Positions 8,780 to 17,835 are shown, counted from the first letter of the stretch. The stretch is 64,000 nucleotides of DNA from JAYKJB01 sp035284745 [NCBI: Candidatus Sericytochromatia bacterium] (GCA_035284745.1 JAYKIL010000008.1:62001-126000); one strand, 5' to 3'. A program made the numbers and translations. Notes: a model not told the origin generated them from the letters alone.

Positions 8780-9739
8780 TCAGGCGTGCGCTCGCTGATG
8801 GAGGGAGTGGCTAAAATATTGCACAGTTTTCTCCAGTCCTGCCTCCAGATTGACGCGCGGTGCCCAGTTGAGAATCTCTCGCGCGCGAGTGATATCTGGT
8901 TGGCGTAATTTAGGATCGTCGGTGGGCAATGGCTTAAACACCACGGGGCTCGAGCTTTTTGTAATTTTCACGATGCGGTCTGCCATTTCAAGCAGACTCA
9001 GTTCATCTGGATTGCCAATGTTTACAGGGTCACTCTCGTTCGATTCCATCAACCGGACCAAGCCTTCGACAAGATCGTCCACGTAACAAAAACTGCGGGT
9101 TTGCGAGCCGTCTCCGTAAACTGTTACTGGAAGGTTCTGCAGGGCCTGCGTCAGAAAATTGGGAATGGCACGCCCATCGTTGAGGCGCATTCTCGGCCCA
9201 TAAGTATTGAAAATTCTCACGATCCGTGTCTCGAGCCCGTGGGTGCGATGGTAGGCCATCGTGATGGCTTCCGCAAATCGCTTCGCTTCGTCATAACAAG
9301 AGCGCGGACCGATGGGATTGACATTGCCCCAATAGGTCTCGGGCTGAGGATGCACCAGCGGATCGCCATACACCTCGGAGGTGGATGCCAGAAGCAGCCG
9401 GGCACCCTTATTCTTCGCCAGCCCCAGGGCGTGGTGAGTCCCGAGGGCTCCCACTTTCAGGGTTTGGATGGGTAATTCTGCGTAGTCCACGGGACTCGCG
9501 GGGCTCGCCAGATGATAGATCCGGTCCAGCGGCCCATCAAACGGAATGAACGTCGTCACGTCGTGGTGTATGAAATCGAACTGAGGATGGTGCTCGACCG
9601 CTCTCAGATTTTCCAACGCACCGGTCACGAGGTTGTCCATGACCCGAACACTGTGGCCTTCGTTCAAAAGACGCTCGCAAAGATGAGACCCAATGAATCC
9701 TGCACCGCCGGTGATTAGAATGCGCACGGCCGCCCCCAT
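8780..9739 (-). CDS. NAD-dependent epimerase/dehydratase, UDP-glucuronate decarboxylase-like
   Basis: An extended short-chain dehydrogenase of 319 residues. It has the GGAGFIGSH cofactor motif at residues about 10-18, the Asp after beta-2 (VMDNL) that favours NAD, STSEVYG, and the catalytic SCYDEAKR (YxxxK). The pattern ([34 protein letters not shown]) is that of UDP-xylose synthases, which decarboxylate UDP-glucuronate to UDP-xylose for surface polysaccharide. The start is the internal ATG immediately before the Rossmann strand. It is divergent from bamA, consistent with an envelope role. Confidence 0.9.
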   Translation of the reverse strand: MGAAVRILITGGAGFIGSHLCERLLNEGHSVRVMDNLVTGALENLRAVEHHPQFDFIHHDVTTFIPFDGPLDRIYHLASPASPVDYAELPIQTLKVGALGTHHALGLAKNKGARLLLASTSEVYGDPLVHPQPETYWGNVNPIGPRSCYDEAKRFAEAITMAYHRTHGLETRIVRIFNTYGPRMRLNDGRAIPNFLTQALQNLPVTVYGDGSQTRSFCYVDDLVEGLVRLMESNESDPVNIGNPDELSLLEMADRIVKITKSSSPVVFKPLPTDDPKLRQPDITRAREILNWAPRVNLEAGLEKTVQYFSHSLHQRAHA

Positions 9740-9881
9740 TCCATAGGCTGCTTTTTTCCGAATACGACCCGTTACGAAGCCTACGCACTGATTGTGACGC
9801 AGGCTCGAGTGTCTGGCAACAGGCGCTGTGCACGAAAGGTCCGGTTTGTCGCGATCGTTCAAGGGGGAAAAGGCAACGTGT

Positions 9882-9887
9882 TATAAT
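9882..9887 (+). promoter_or_regulatory. Candidate -10 box for bamA
   Basis: A perfect TATAAT lies 57 bases before the annotated start, preceded at an 18-base distance by TTCAAG, a weak -35 match. It is the best sigma-70-like sequence in the epimerase/bamA divergent gap. Confidence 0.4.
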
Positions 9888-9943
9888 CCGACCTTTGTAT
9901 CGATACAACTTGCGCTTTAGATCGCGTGTTACGCTGCGTGTAA

Positions 9944-11953
9944 TTGAAATTCAGTGAGCCTGTGTCCTTCGTTCGCCCTCCCCGTTTGACAGCGTTTTTG
10001 TTGCTGACAGGCCTTTTTTGTGGCTTGTCTTCGCCGGATGCTCCTGCGGCCGTCGCCGCAGGCAAGAAACCTCCCGGGGGCAAGCCTACGCCCTCGGTCG
10101 CCTCGAGCGGGAAGGCGGGTTCCCCGATGGCCGATGATGATTATGGCCCGGGAGAACCGCCGCCGGGTGGGATGGCCCCCCGAGCCCGTCGGACCCCTGC
10201 CCCTTCGGCGCGTGACCTTGAACCGAAAGAGATTGTTCGGGGCATTCGGGTCCAGGGGAACGTTCGGATCAGTGAAGACCGGATTCTGCTGATGACGCCT
10301 TTGACAGTGGGGGAGAAGGCCGGACGCTCAGATATTCTCGATGCTGTGCAACGCATCTACGGGATGGGGTATTTCGCCGATGTGCGCCCGTTGACTGAGC
10401 CCGCTTTGGGCGGAGTTCGCGTCGTTTTTCAGGTGACTGAGAACCCGATGATGGTGGGCGTCCGCTTTGACGGGGTGACCAAGGTAGAACTGCGAAAACT
10501 CGAGGAACTGTTCGCTGCGATGCGGGGCGACATCATTAACTTTAACCAAGTCAAAGAAGCGGTGGACAGACTTCAAAAAACCTACGCGGAGGCTGGATAC
10601 CCTCTGGCGCGGGTGGCTGATATGGGTTTGGCCCCCGATGGCACACTGATGTTCCGGATTGCCGAGGGTCGGGTGGCTGGCATCAAGGTCAGCGGCAACG
10701 AGGAAACCAAAGATTATGTCGTACTGCGTGAACTGACCACTCGGCCGGGCGAGGTCTTTAATGCAGAACGCATGCGGATGGACCTCCGGCGAGTATTCAA
10801 CCTCAACTTTTTCGAGGATGTGAATTTGAAGTTCGAACCTGCCCCGGCTCCAGAGGGGGGAAAAGGGGGCGCGTCAGACGACTTGGTTGTGGTGATCGAC
10901 GTCAAAGAAAAGCAAACCGGTTCCATCAACCTCGGGGCGGGGTATTCAACCCGAGACGGCATTTTGGGCATGTTCAGCGTCAAGAAAGACAACATTTTTG
11001 GCACAGGACGTCAAATTGGGGCCGACCTTTCAATCAGCCAACAGCTGCGTGTGGCGGGTGAATTGAATTATTTCGATCCGTGGTTCGATGAGCGGCGAAC
11101 GGGTGTTGGCGGAAGTTTGTACGTTCGGCGGTTTAATAATTTTCTCGCCGATTTTCGCGAGGACCGGATCGGTGGCAGCGCCACCTTGACCAAACCACTT
11201 TTTGGCGACCCATTGACTTCGCAGTGGCGAGGGTCGCTCGGCTTTCGAGGGGAGACCATCTCTACCTACGATAATGTCTGGGTCGGTGGCAACATCAAAC
11301 CGTTCTATCCCAACACGGGCAAAGCCATCACCCTCAACCCGGCCGGTAACGATGCCGTTGTGGGAGCCAATCTGGGCATTACGTTTGATAACCGTGACAT
11401 CATTGTGAACCCTACGGAGGGACTGTTCAATCAACTCACCCTCGAACCTGCCGTCGTGAATGGGAACTCGCTTCTTTTGCGTGGAACTGCCACCGGGAAT
11501 TTTTTCTTCCCGTTGCCATCCCTCCCGTGGGCACCTAAAGATCGCACGACCATCGCTTTGGGAACCCGTTTAGGGCTCATTGGGGGCGGCCAAGTACCCG
11601 CTTATGAACGCTTTTTCTCGACGGGTCCATATTTGGTTCGTGGATGGCCCGAGTTTGTCGGGCAGGACCATCCAACGGTCCAGAAATATGGCATCAATTT
11701 CTTTCAAGGCTCCAACGCCTTTGTCGGAAGCCTCGAATACCGGTTTCCCATCGTAAATATTGTTTCGGGGGTCATTTTTGCGGATTCAGGGATGTTCTGG
11801 GATGAGCAATTCAACACCAGCCTTTTGCATGCGGGCTATGGCGCGGGTGTCCGTTTAACCACCCCGCTGGGGCCGATTCGTCTCGACTACGGGTTGCCGG
11901 GGTGGGTTTCGGAGCCTGGGCAGTTTCATTTTTCAATCGGTCAGAAATTCTAA
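9944..11953 (+). CDS. bamA: Outer membrane protein assembly factor, Omp85/BamA with three POTRA domains
   Basis: Inserts beta-barrel proteins into the outer membrane. A signal peptide (residues about 15-36) and a Pro/Gly-rich linker are followed by three POTRA modules at about 92-170, 171-245 and 246-325, each with the expected beta-alpha-alpha-beta-beta pattern. The 16-strand barrel begins at GSINLGAGYS and ends with FSIGQKF, a C-terminal aromatic as in Omp85 proteins. Proteobacterial BamA has five POTRAs and cyanobacterial Omp85 has three. The TTG start lacks a clear ribosome site, and a GTG at 9962 is an alternative. Skp and FabZ follow. Confidence 0.93.
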   Translation: MKFSEPVSFVRPPRLTAFLLLTGLFCGLSSPDAPAAVAAGKKPPGGKPTPSVASSGKAGSPMADDDYGPGEPPPGGMAPRARRTPAPSARDLEPKEIVRGIRVQGNVRISEDRILLMTPLTVGEKAGRSDILDAVQRIYGMGYFADVRPLTEPALGGVRVVFQVTENPMMVGVRFDGVTKVELRKLEELFAAMRGDIINFNQVKEAVDRLQKTYAEAGYPLARVADMGLAPDGTLMFRIAEGRVAGIKVSGNEETKDYVVLRELTTRPGEVFNAERMRMDLRRVFNLNFFEDVNLKFEPAPAPEGGKGGASDDLVVVIDVKEKQTGSINLGAGYSTRDGILGMFSVKKDNIFGTGRQIGADLSISQQLRVAGELNYFDPWFDERRTGVGGSLYVRRFNNFLADFREDRIGGSATLTKPLFGDPLTSQWRGSLGFRGETISTYDNVWVGGNIKPFYPNTGKAITLNPAGNDAVVGANLGITFDNRDIIVNPTEGLFNQLTLEPAVVNGNSLLLRGTATGNFFFPLPSLPWAPKDRTTIALGTRLGLIGGGQVPAYERFFSTGPYLVRGWPEFVGQDHPTVQKYGINFFQGSNAFVGSLEYRFPIVNIVSGVIFADSGMFWDEQFNTSLLHAGYGAGVRLTTPLGPIRLDYGLPGWVSEPGQFHFSIGQKF

Positions 11954-11979
11954 CGCTGTCGTCAAGAAAGGACTTTTCG

Positions 11980-12453
11980 ATGCTCTCTATCCGTCAAACG
12001 CTCGAACGAATCACGGCCGCGATGGCCGTTGTTATCATTTGGAGCACGGCAGCCGGCACGGCGTGGGCACACACGGTCGGGTACGTGGACACCGCGAAGG
12101 TGTTGACGAGTTACAAAGCAGCGCGCGACGCGCAGGGCAAGATGCAAGTCGAATTGACCAAGTATCAGCAGGCTTTTGCCGAACGCCAAAAGAAAATTGC
12201 AGAAGCACAGAAAGCCGGCAAGACTCAAGAAGAATTACAGAAGATGACACAGGCCTTCGAACTCGAATTGAAGCCTCTGAAGGACAAAGCGATGAATCTT
12301 GAGGCTAAATTGGCGGCGGACGTAAAGACCAAAATTGAGGCGGTCATCAAAACAGTTGCCGCCAAACGCAAAGTGGACTTGGTACTGGACAAAGCAGCCG
12401 TTCTGCACGGCGGTGTCGACCTCACGAGCGACGTGGTGAAGCAACTAAAGTAG
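11980..12453 (+). CDS. skp: OmpH/Skp family periplasmic chaperone
   Basis: A 157-residue periplasmic chaperone expected to bind unfolded outer membrane proteins on their way to BamA. It has a signal peptide ending in AWA, the VGYVDTAKVL strand typical of OmpH, then two long charged helices (residues about 50-130) forming the tentacle coiled coil, and a final short beta segment. The ATG at 11980 has AGAAAGGA about 7 bases upstream. Its position directly after bamA is the usual arrangement in many Gram-negatives. Confidence 0.9.
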   Translation: MLSIRQTLERITAAMAVVIIWSTAAGTAWAHTVGYVDTAKVLTSYKAARDAQGKMQVELTKYQQAFAERQKKIAEAQKAGKTQEELQKMTQAFELELKPLKDKAMNLEAKLAADVKTKIEAVIKTVAAKRKVDLVLDKAAVLHGGVDLTSDVVKQLK

Positions 12454-12500
12454 TGGCTGCACCGGACGGCTTCAGTGATGGCAGCGATGAGGGTTCATTC

Positions 12501-12959
12501 GTGAATCCTTTGGAGGCTGCATTGGCATCGCTGCCCCATCGCCCACCGTTCAAGTTTTTAGACCGCCTCTTGGTATTAGAGCCACAGCAAAGGGCGGTGG
12601 GGATGAAGCTGATTCGGGCTGATGACCCTTATTTGGCCGGGCATTTTCCAGGATTGCCTGTGATGCCTGGGGTGCTGATTGTGGAAGCGTTGGCCCAGTT
12701 GGCTGTGTGCCTAGAGGGGAAGGGCCGCGACGAGGGGGGCGGCTTGCCCTTGTTGGTGGGTATCGACAATTGCCGATTTCGGCGCCCTGTCGGTCCTGGC
12801 GATGAGGTGCGCTTGGAGGTCGTGGCAAAGAGGCGGCGGGGTCAGTTTGGCCGGGTGTTGGGAACCGCATGGCTGGGTGACACGCGGGTCGCCGAGGCTG
12901 AAATTCTCTTTACTTGGTGGGATGGCGCTCCGGCTTCCGGGACACTCGGCCGCGCGTAG
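12501..12959 (+). CDS. fabZ: 3-hydroxyacyl-ACP dehydratase FabZ
   Basis: Dehydrates (3R)-hydroxyacyl-ACP in fatty acid elongation. It is a hot-dog fold protein with LPHRPPF, the active-site His block GHFPGLPVMPGVL and the catalytic Glu in VEALAQLA, 152 residues long as expected. The GTG at 12501 is chosen because GAGGG lies 7 bases upstream and it gives the typical length. A GTG overlapping the skp stop (12453) would add 16 acidic, unconserved residues. A TTG at 12522 with GGAGG upstream would cut into the conserved start. lpxA, the usual neighbour, is not here. Confidence 0.88.
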   Translation: MNPLEAALASLPHRPPFKFLDRLLVLEPQQRAVGMKLIRADDPYLAGHFPGLPVMPGVLIVEALAQLAVCLEGKGRDEGGGLPLLVGIDNCRFRRPVGPGDEVRLEVVAKRRRGQFGRVLGTAWLGDTRVAEAEILFTWWDGAPASGTLGRA

Positions 12960-13001
12960 TGGCGCTTCCCCAAAAAACGCCCGCACGATAGACTCATGGG
13001 T

Positions 13002-13466
13002 ATGCGTGCGCTGATTCAAAGGGTGAGTCGAGGACGGGTGACCGTCGCAGAACAGGTGTTGGGTGCCATCGGCCAAGGTTACGTTGTGCTGCTTGGGGTT
13101 GGCCAACGCGATGTACCAGAAGATGCCGAGTGGTTGGCCGACCGCGTGATCGATCTCAGGCTGTTCGCCGACCAAAACGGTAAAACCAATCTGTCGCTCG
13201 CTGATATCTCTGGCGAGGTGTTGGTTGTGTCTCAGTTTACCCTGTATGCTAATGCAAACAGGGGGCGTCGCCCGAGCTTTACGGATTCTGCTCCACCGGC
13301 TCTTGCTGAGCCACTGTATGAACGATTTATCGCCCACTTGCGAGCGCGGGGGGCGCGGGTCGCGACAGGAAGATTTGGGGCGCAGATGCAGGTGGACATT
13401 CTCAACGATGGACCGGTGACGATATGGCTGGAACGCGAGGCGGGACGCTCTCTCGGGGGAGGCTAG
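13002..13466 (+). CDS. dtd: D-aminoacyl-tRNA deacylase
   Basis: Removes D-amino acids mischarged onto tRNA. The 154-residue protein has the family signatures MRALIQRVSRG at the start, SQFTLYA (catalytic Thr region), RRPSFTDSAPP, and the NDGPVTI Gly-Pro motif at the C-terminus. The second of two nearby ATGs is taken as the start because DTD proteins begin with MRA-IQRV, and no ribosome site distinguishes them. It lies 42 bases after fabZ and 1 base before the next gene, probably one transcript. Confidence 0.93.
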   Translation: MRALIQRVSRGRVTVAEQVLGAIGQGYVVLLGVGQRDVPEDAEWLADRVIDLRLFADQNGKTNLSLADISGEVLVVSQFTLYANANRGRRPSFTDSAPPALAEPLYERFIAHLRARGARVATGRFGAQMQVDILNDGPVTIWLEREAGRSLGGG

Positions 13467-13467
13467 T

Positions 13468-14289
13468 TTGACAGTGTTGACTGAGGGGTTTTCGCTCCAG
13501 GCGGCTGAAACATCCGTTTTTGCTCAGGGAACGGCGTTGGAATGCGCCGCGTGGAAAGCAGGATTTGGCTGTGGGCCGGTGGAGGTTCTGATATTCGAAC
13601 TCGAACCTTACATCAGTGAATCTGGGGTTTGGAGTCGCCTCGTAGAGGGGGAATTGCCGGGCGGCCTCGCCTCGACGCTTTCAGCCCTTCGCTTACTGAC
13701 GACGGTGAACCTTGGCGAGGATATCTTCGATATTGGAGCCCGCACACTGGCCCAGTTGCAACGGCGCAGGTTCGACGATGGCAGTTGGGATGCACCAGGC
13801 AGTTGGCCGGGCTTGGGTGAAGGAATCGCTCGTCGAGCTTGGTATACCGCCAGTTTGGGAGGCTTGGTGGGCTTGCTGTCGGGTTCTGGCCACAGTGAAA
13901 GCGCGCGCGTGATGAGTGAGGGCGCGGCGCGGTGGGTGCAGGCGAATTGGCCGCGCGTTTCAGACTCTGGGCCCGCATTTTGGTGGTCTGTTCTGCATTG
14001 TTTGGGGCGCCAAGATACGCCGACGGCTCAACGCATTGTGGATGATGCCGCGCACCGGCTTCACCGCTGGTTGGATAAACCTCGCCCGGCCTCCGATTTA
14101 GCGTGGATTCACGAAGCAACGCGGGTCGCTCGACGAGGGTTGCGCGACCCTTTACGCCAACGGGCCTGGTCCGGCTTGCTTGAAACACAGTTGCCAGGTG
14201 GAGGTTGGTTGGGGGGGAGTGAGGCGGGATGGACAACATCCTCGCCGTCAGCGACCTATTTTGCCAGTCGAGCCCTGGTACGCCCTTGA
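13468..14289 (+). CDS. Terpene-cyclase/prenyltransferase-fold (QW-repeat-like) protein
   Basis: A 273-residue helical protein. Two segments, QRRRFDDGSW (residues about 98-107) and ETQLPGGGWLGG near residue 240, match the QxxxGxW repeats of squalene cyclases, prenyltransferases and complement-like alpha/alpha barrels. It lacks the DxDD motif of squalene-hopene cyclase, and at 273 residues it is less than half of a cyclase, so it is more likely a single-domain relative of unknown role. The TTG start has GGAGG 5 bases upstream and follows dtd by one base. The family name is a fold-level call. Confidence 0.55.
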   Translation: MTVLTEGFSLQAAETSVFAQGTALECAAWKAGFGCGPVEVLIFELEPYISESGVWSRLVEGELPGGLASTLSALRLLTTVNLGEDIFDIGARTLAQLQRRRFDDGSWDAPGSWPGLGEGIARRAWYTASLGGLVGLLSGSGHSESARVMSEGAARWVQANWPRVSDSGPAFWWSVLHCLGRQDTPTAQRIVDDAAHRLHRWLDKPRPASDLAWIHEATRVARRGLRDPLRQRAWSGLLETQLPGGGWLGGSEAGWTTSSPSATYFASRALVRP

Positions 14290-14302
14290 TGGGAAGTGGA
14301 CT

Positions 14303-14848
14303 GTGTCAACGGTAAAATGGCGCATTCCCGCCCGAGAAGACTTGGCAGCTATTTTGGGCTTAATGGATGACCCAGCATCGGTTCACCGGCGGACGATATG
14401 TCGTCACGGCTCGCTGCCAGAGTCTCCGGAGCAACTTGACGCACGTCTGCGGCTCGATGAGAACTTGTTGGGGGAGAAGGATGGGAAAGGCTGTGTGGCC
14501 TTCGCCTCGTGGCAGTGGGTCGATATTTTTCACGCTCATATTAATGTCATGGCGGTCGCCGGCCACGTTCAGCGGCAAGGCCTCGGAACGGCGTTGTTTC
14601 GGACAATCGTCACCCTCATTAGAAGGAGAGGGGCGCAAAGCCTTACATTGAGAGCCTTTGCGGACTCCCCGTGGGCCCTCTCGTTTTACGAGGGGTTGGG
14701 ACTTTCTCGCCTGGTGAATGGGGGTAAAGATCGAACTTTGCCTGACGGGGTTCACCTCTATTTGGCCCAAGCACGGGCGCACGGAACTTGGCCGGATGAT
14801 CAAAGAGTGCTTTTCTACCAGGACCTCCGTGTGTTGCGTGATCGTTGA
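14303..14848 (+). CDS. GNAT family N-acetyltransferase
   Basis: A 181-residue acetyl-CoA-dependent acyltransferase. Motif A, with the acetyl-CoA pyrophosphate loop QRQGLGTAL, is at about residues 90-98, followed by the LRAF...ALSFYEGLGL motif B. The substrate is unknown. The GTG at 14303 is the most plausible start, behind a GGGAAGTGG sequence. Upstream frame sequence overlaps the previous gene and is not conserved-looking. It converges on the PilT-like gene with a 23-base gap. Confidence 0.83.
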   Translation: MSTVKWRIPAREDLAAILGLMDDPASVHRRTICRHGSLPESPEQLDARLRLDENLLGEKDGKGCVAFASWQWVDIFHAHINVMAVAGHVQRQGLGTALFRTIVTLIRRRGAQSLTLRAFADSPWALSFYEGLGLSRLVNGGKDRTLPDGVHLYLAQARAHGTWPDDQRVLFYQDLRVLRDR

Positions 14849-14871
14849 TGCCGTGACTTGGCGTTGAGGCG

Positions 14872-16578
14872 TTAGCGACCAGAGCTCAAGCCCGCGTGTT
14901 CACGCATTAAACGAATCAATTCGTCCGGGTTGTCCGAGTTGGCCAGCGCGTCGTCTGCCGAAATGACGCCATTGCAGTAGTGTCTGAACAACGCCTGGTT
15001 CTGACTTTGCATGCCGTCGTACTCACTGGTTCGTAATATTTGGTACAGGGCGTCGGTATTGCCCCGTTGGATGTGGTTTTTGGTGTTTTCACCCCGCGCG
15101 TTGGGCGTGACGAGAAAAATTTCGAGCGATGCAACACGGCCTGGTTTGTCCGCCCTGGGAATTAACCGTTGCGCAACACTGGCCTTCAGGGCGTTCGCCA
15201 GCTGCAAGCGAACCCCTTCCTGTTCGTGCGGCGGAAATGTATTTATCAGGCGGTTAATGGTTTGGATCGCGTCGTTGGTATGAAGCGTACTCATCACTAA
15301 ATGGCCCGTTTCCGCAGCCTTGAGGCCGGATGAGATGGTTTCCACATCACGCATCTCACCCACCAAAATGATGTCCGGCTTCTGACGCAAGGCGCCGCGC
15401 ATGGCGTTAGAGAAGTTCATCGAATCGACGCTCATTTCTCGCTGTGTGAATATGGCCTGTTTTGATTCGTAAACGAATTCCACGGGGTTTTCCAGGGTCA
15501 ATATGTGGATTTTTCGATTCTGGTTCGCGAATTCTATGAGGGCTGCGAGACTGGTGGTCTTGCCAGAGCCCGTTTGGCCCGTAATCAGAATCAACCCCTG
15601 TTTTTCAAAGACGGTTTTTTTTAAGACCGCAGGAAGGCCCAGGGCCTCTGCGGGAGTGACTTCGTTGGCGATGACCCTGAGAACCAAACCCGCAGCCCCT
15701 TGGGCTTGATAAACGTTACATCGGAAACGGCCGACTCCTGCCACGGCAAACGCGAGGTCCATCTCTTTCGTGTGCTCAAAGGTCTCGCGTTGATCCGGAT
15801 TGAACAGGGACTCGGCGTAGTAACGGGTGGCCTCGGCTGAAAGGACGCCGAAATCCTCGAATGGCGTCACCATCCCGCGCAAAACGCCACAGGGTGGATG
15901 TCCTGCCTTGATGTGGATATCGGCACAGCCCCACTCCACGAGATGGGCCAGAACATTGAAGAGCGGTTGCACGCCTAACGCCATCTCCTGTTCGGTGGGA
16001 GAAAGGGGCTCAAAGGTGGGGTGCGTTCTGCGCTGAATAGGATGGGCGGACTCCCACGCCTTCAGTTCGACCAACACCGCCTCCGGAACGTCCATTTGAA
16101 TTAACGCTTTCAGGAGGGCGCTTGCGTCGAGCTGTATCTCTGCATCACCGAAAGGACTATTGCCCATATTTCTCATCGGTTCAGAGGCCAGGCCGTTCGC
16201 GTGGTGGATGACGTTGTGAGCGATGCGCGCTGGAATTTTTATGTCGACCTTTGTGATGGGGTTGACGAGTTCGAAATAAACCCCCGTGATCGGTTCTCGA
16301 CAGCCTTCGTGGCGGCACGGGACTTGCTCTTCGGCAAAGTGAATGACTTTATAGGGGGCACCCAGTGACTTTTGCCTGTTAACCACGGTCGTCAGGGCGT
16401 CTCGCCGCAACGCGCGGAACTCGCCATCTGTGGTCGAGCGAGTCAGTTTTGGGGTGAGTTCGTCTCGCAAGAGTTCCGCCAGGCTGGGAATTTCGCGAAG
16501 AAAGCGTCCCGTCGCCGGAAGCAACAGCGGTGAACGGGTCGTTGTTTTATCATCTAACGATGAGGTTGGGTTCGGCAA
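14872..16578 (-). CDS. PilT/VirB11-like ATPase with extra N-terminal domain
   Basis: A secretion-type hexameric ATPase. Residues about 200-560 follow PilT closely: the ADIHIKAG N-domain strand, Walker A GQTGSGKTT (about 334-342), the Asp box near ENPVEFVY, Walker B DIILVGEMRD, the His box ETGHLVMSTLHT, and the C-terminal DGMQSQNQAL helix. In front lies a domain of about 195 residues not found in PilT, with PCRHEGC, ELVNPITKVD and HNVIHHANG segments that I cannot identify. The TTG at 16578 has GGAGGG 6 bases upstream, and a GTG at 16593 is possible. It is 69 bases downstream of the FlhA-C-like gene. No pilin genes are nearby. Confidence 0.88.
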   Translation of the reverse strand: MPNPTSSLDDKTTTRSPLLLPATGRFLREIPSLAELLRDELTPKLTRSTTDGEFRALRRDALTTVVNRQKSLGAPYKVIHFAEEQVPCRHEGCREPITGVYFELVNPITKVDIKIPARIAHNVIHHANGLASEPMRNMGNSPFGDAEIQLDASALLKALIQMDVPEAVLVELKAWESAHPIQRRTHPTFEPLSPTEQEMALGVQPLFNVLAHLVEWGCADIHIKAGHPPCGVLRGMVTPFEDFGVLSAEATRYYAESLFNPDQRETFEHTKEMDLAFAVAGVGRFRCNVYQAQGAAGLVLRVIANEVTPAEALGLPAVLKKTVFEKQGLILITGQTGSGKTTSLAALIEFANQNRKIHILTLENPVEFVYESKQAIFTQREMSVDSMNFSNAMRGALRQKPDIILVGEMRDVETISSGLKAAETGHLVMSTLHTNDAIQTINRLINTFPPHEQEGVRLQLANALKASVAQRLIPRADKPGRVASLEIFLVTPNARGENTKNHIQRGNTDALYQILRTSEYDGMQSQNQALFRHYCNGVISADDALANSDNPDELIRLMREHAGLSSGR

Positions 16579-16647
16579 GATGACCCTCCACACAGTGCGC
16601 CCTTTAATGGTACATCACTTCGTTTTTTTTCACGGGGCGTCAAGAAC

Positions 16648-17835
16648 CTAGGTCGCGCGCTGGGGGAGGCCCAAAGCGCGGCGGACTTCGGCAACCAGGC
16701 GTTCCGTCGAGAAAAGGGGCAATCGACGCCCCAGACGCTCATAGTCCGAGACACTCAAGCGACGGCGTGCCAAGTCTTCGAGAATGGCGGTCAACAACGC
16801 GTCGAGAATGGGAGCCATGGGGCGCAAGGGTATCCCTTGGCTGAGTAATTGACGAAAAACCCGCCAAATTTCTGCCACTGAAACGTAGCGCTCCAATTCA
16901 TGCGTGTATCCAGCACGGCGGGCCTCCGTCAATAGGGTGGTCACCGTGTCTTCGGACAAAAGACGATGCCTGTGTTGATTGGCAATGAAATTGACGTGGC
17001 GCGTGACCTGGGTGAGCCAGTGCACCCGTTCGAGATCAGTGGGTGGGGCAGCGCCTGGGCCGATGGGCATCCAAAGAAGCCATCCTTCGCCCGCAGGGTC
17101 AGGTGACCACGGATATGGGGCCGGTGGCAGAGGGGGGGCGTTGGGCGACAGAATGCAATCCAGTCCCGGGAAAGCTTCGCCCTCGGCCACAACTTCATCC
17201 CAGATCTCAATTCTGTATTCGTGAGTTCCGAGCGTGGGTTCCAATCGCACATTCAGCGTAGGGAATAAAAAGCCCCAATGTTTCGAGAGGTGTATTTGGC
17301 TCTGTATGAACCAGCCCCCCGGTATCGTGTTGCCCTCATCAGCCCAGCGGGCTTCTTGATCAAAAAGGTCAACCCCTGCCGCCCACGTAAAATGGTTTCG
17401 CCGAAGTGACAAGAGCGGATCCTGTTGTTGGTTTGTCACGGCCAGTTCATTCAAGGCCCTGTCGTGGGAGCCATCGAAGGAAAGCGCATTCGTGTCATTG
17501 GGACGGTGTCCCTCAAAAACGGAAGGAAAAGGCCATAAATTTAACGGAGCAAGTTGGGCTTCGAGCGCCGCAACCTTCAGTGGCGAGTGGCGCTTGAGGT
17601 ACGTCTCGGGCCCCAATGTCTGCAGGGCTGACCACTCTCCAAACAAGTACAGTCCGCGCTGCTCGCCAAAATGAGCAATCAATAAAGCCAAAGGGTGTTG
17701 CAAAGAAGGCTCCGCCCGGGAAGGGGCACCTTTCACAGTGTCAATCAAATTGGTTACGGGTATGAGGGAGTCGGATAGATTCTCTTGATGAGGGGAGGCG
17801 TGGTGGATCCCTCGAAAAAGCCAAAGCCACAACAT
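16648..17835 (-). CDS. Soluble FlhA/SctV cytoplasmic-domain (FHIPEP C-domain) protein
   Basis: Residues about 140-390 align by eye with the cytoplasmic C-domain of the flagellar/type III export gate protein FlhA. The segment SKHWGFLFPTLNVRLEP corresponds to the elGfviPpVrIrDn block, HEYRIEIWDEVVAEGEAFPG to the nEYRI-kGveva-gelyPg block, and SVAEIWRVFRQLLSQGIPLR followed by LVAEVRRALG to the closing helices. The eight-helix membrane half of FlhA is absent, and residues 40-135 are unrelated and unrecognised. No other flagellar or type III gene is in the window. The ATG at 17835 is tentative, weakly preceded by CAGG, and overlaps the divergent gene start by 33 bases; starts near 17736-17748 are possible. 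It precedes the PilT-like gene on the same strand. Confidence 0.75.
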   Translation of the reverse strand: MLWLWLFRGIHHASPHQENLSDSLIPVTNLIDTVKGAPSRAEPSLQHPLALLIAHFGEQRGLYLFGEWSALQTLGPETYLKRHSPLKVAALEAQLAPLNLWPFPSVFEGHRPNDTNALSFDGSHDRALNELAVTNQQQDPLLSLRRNHFTWAAGVDLFDQEARWADEGNTIPGGWFIQSQIHLSKHWGFLFPTLNVRLEPTLGTHEYRIEIWDEVVAEGEAFPGLDCILSPNAPPLPPAPYPWSPDPAGEGWLLWMPIGPGAAPPTDLERVHWLTQVTRHVNFIANQHRHRLLSEDTVTTLLTEARRAGYTHELERYVSVAEIWRVFRQLLSQGIPLRPMAPILDALLTAILEDLARRRLSVSDYERLGRRLPLFSTERLVAEVRRALGLPQRAT

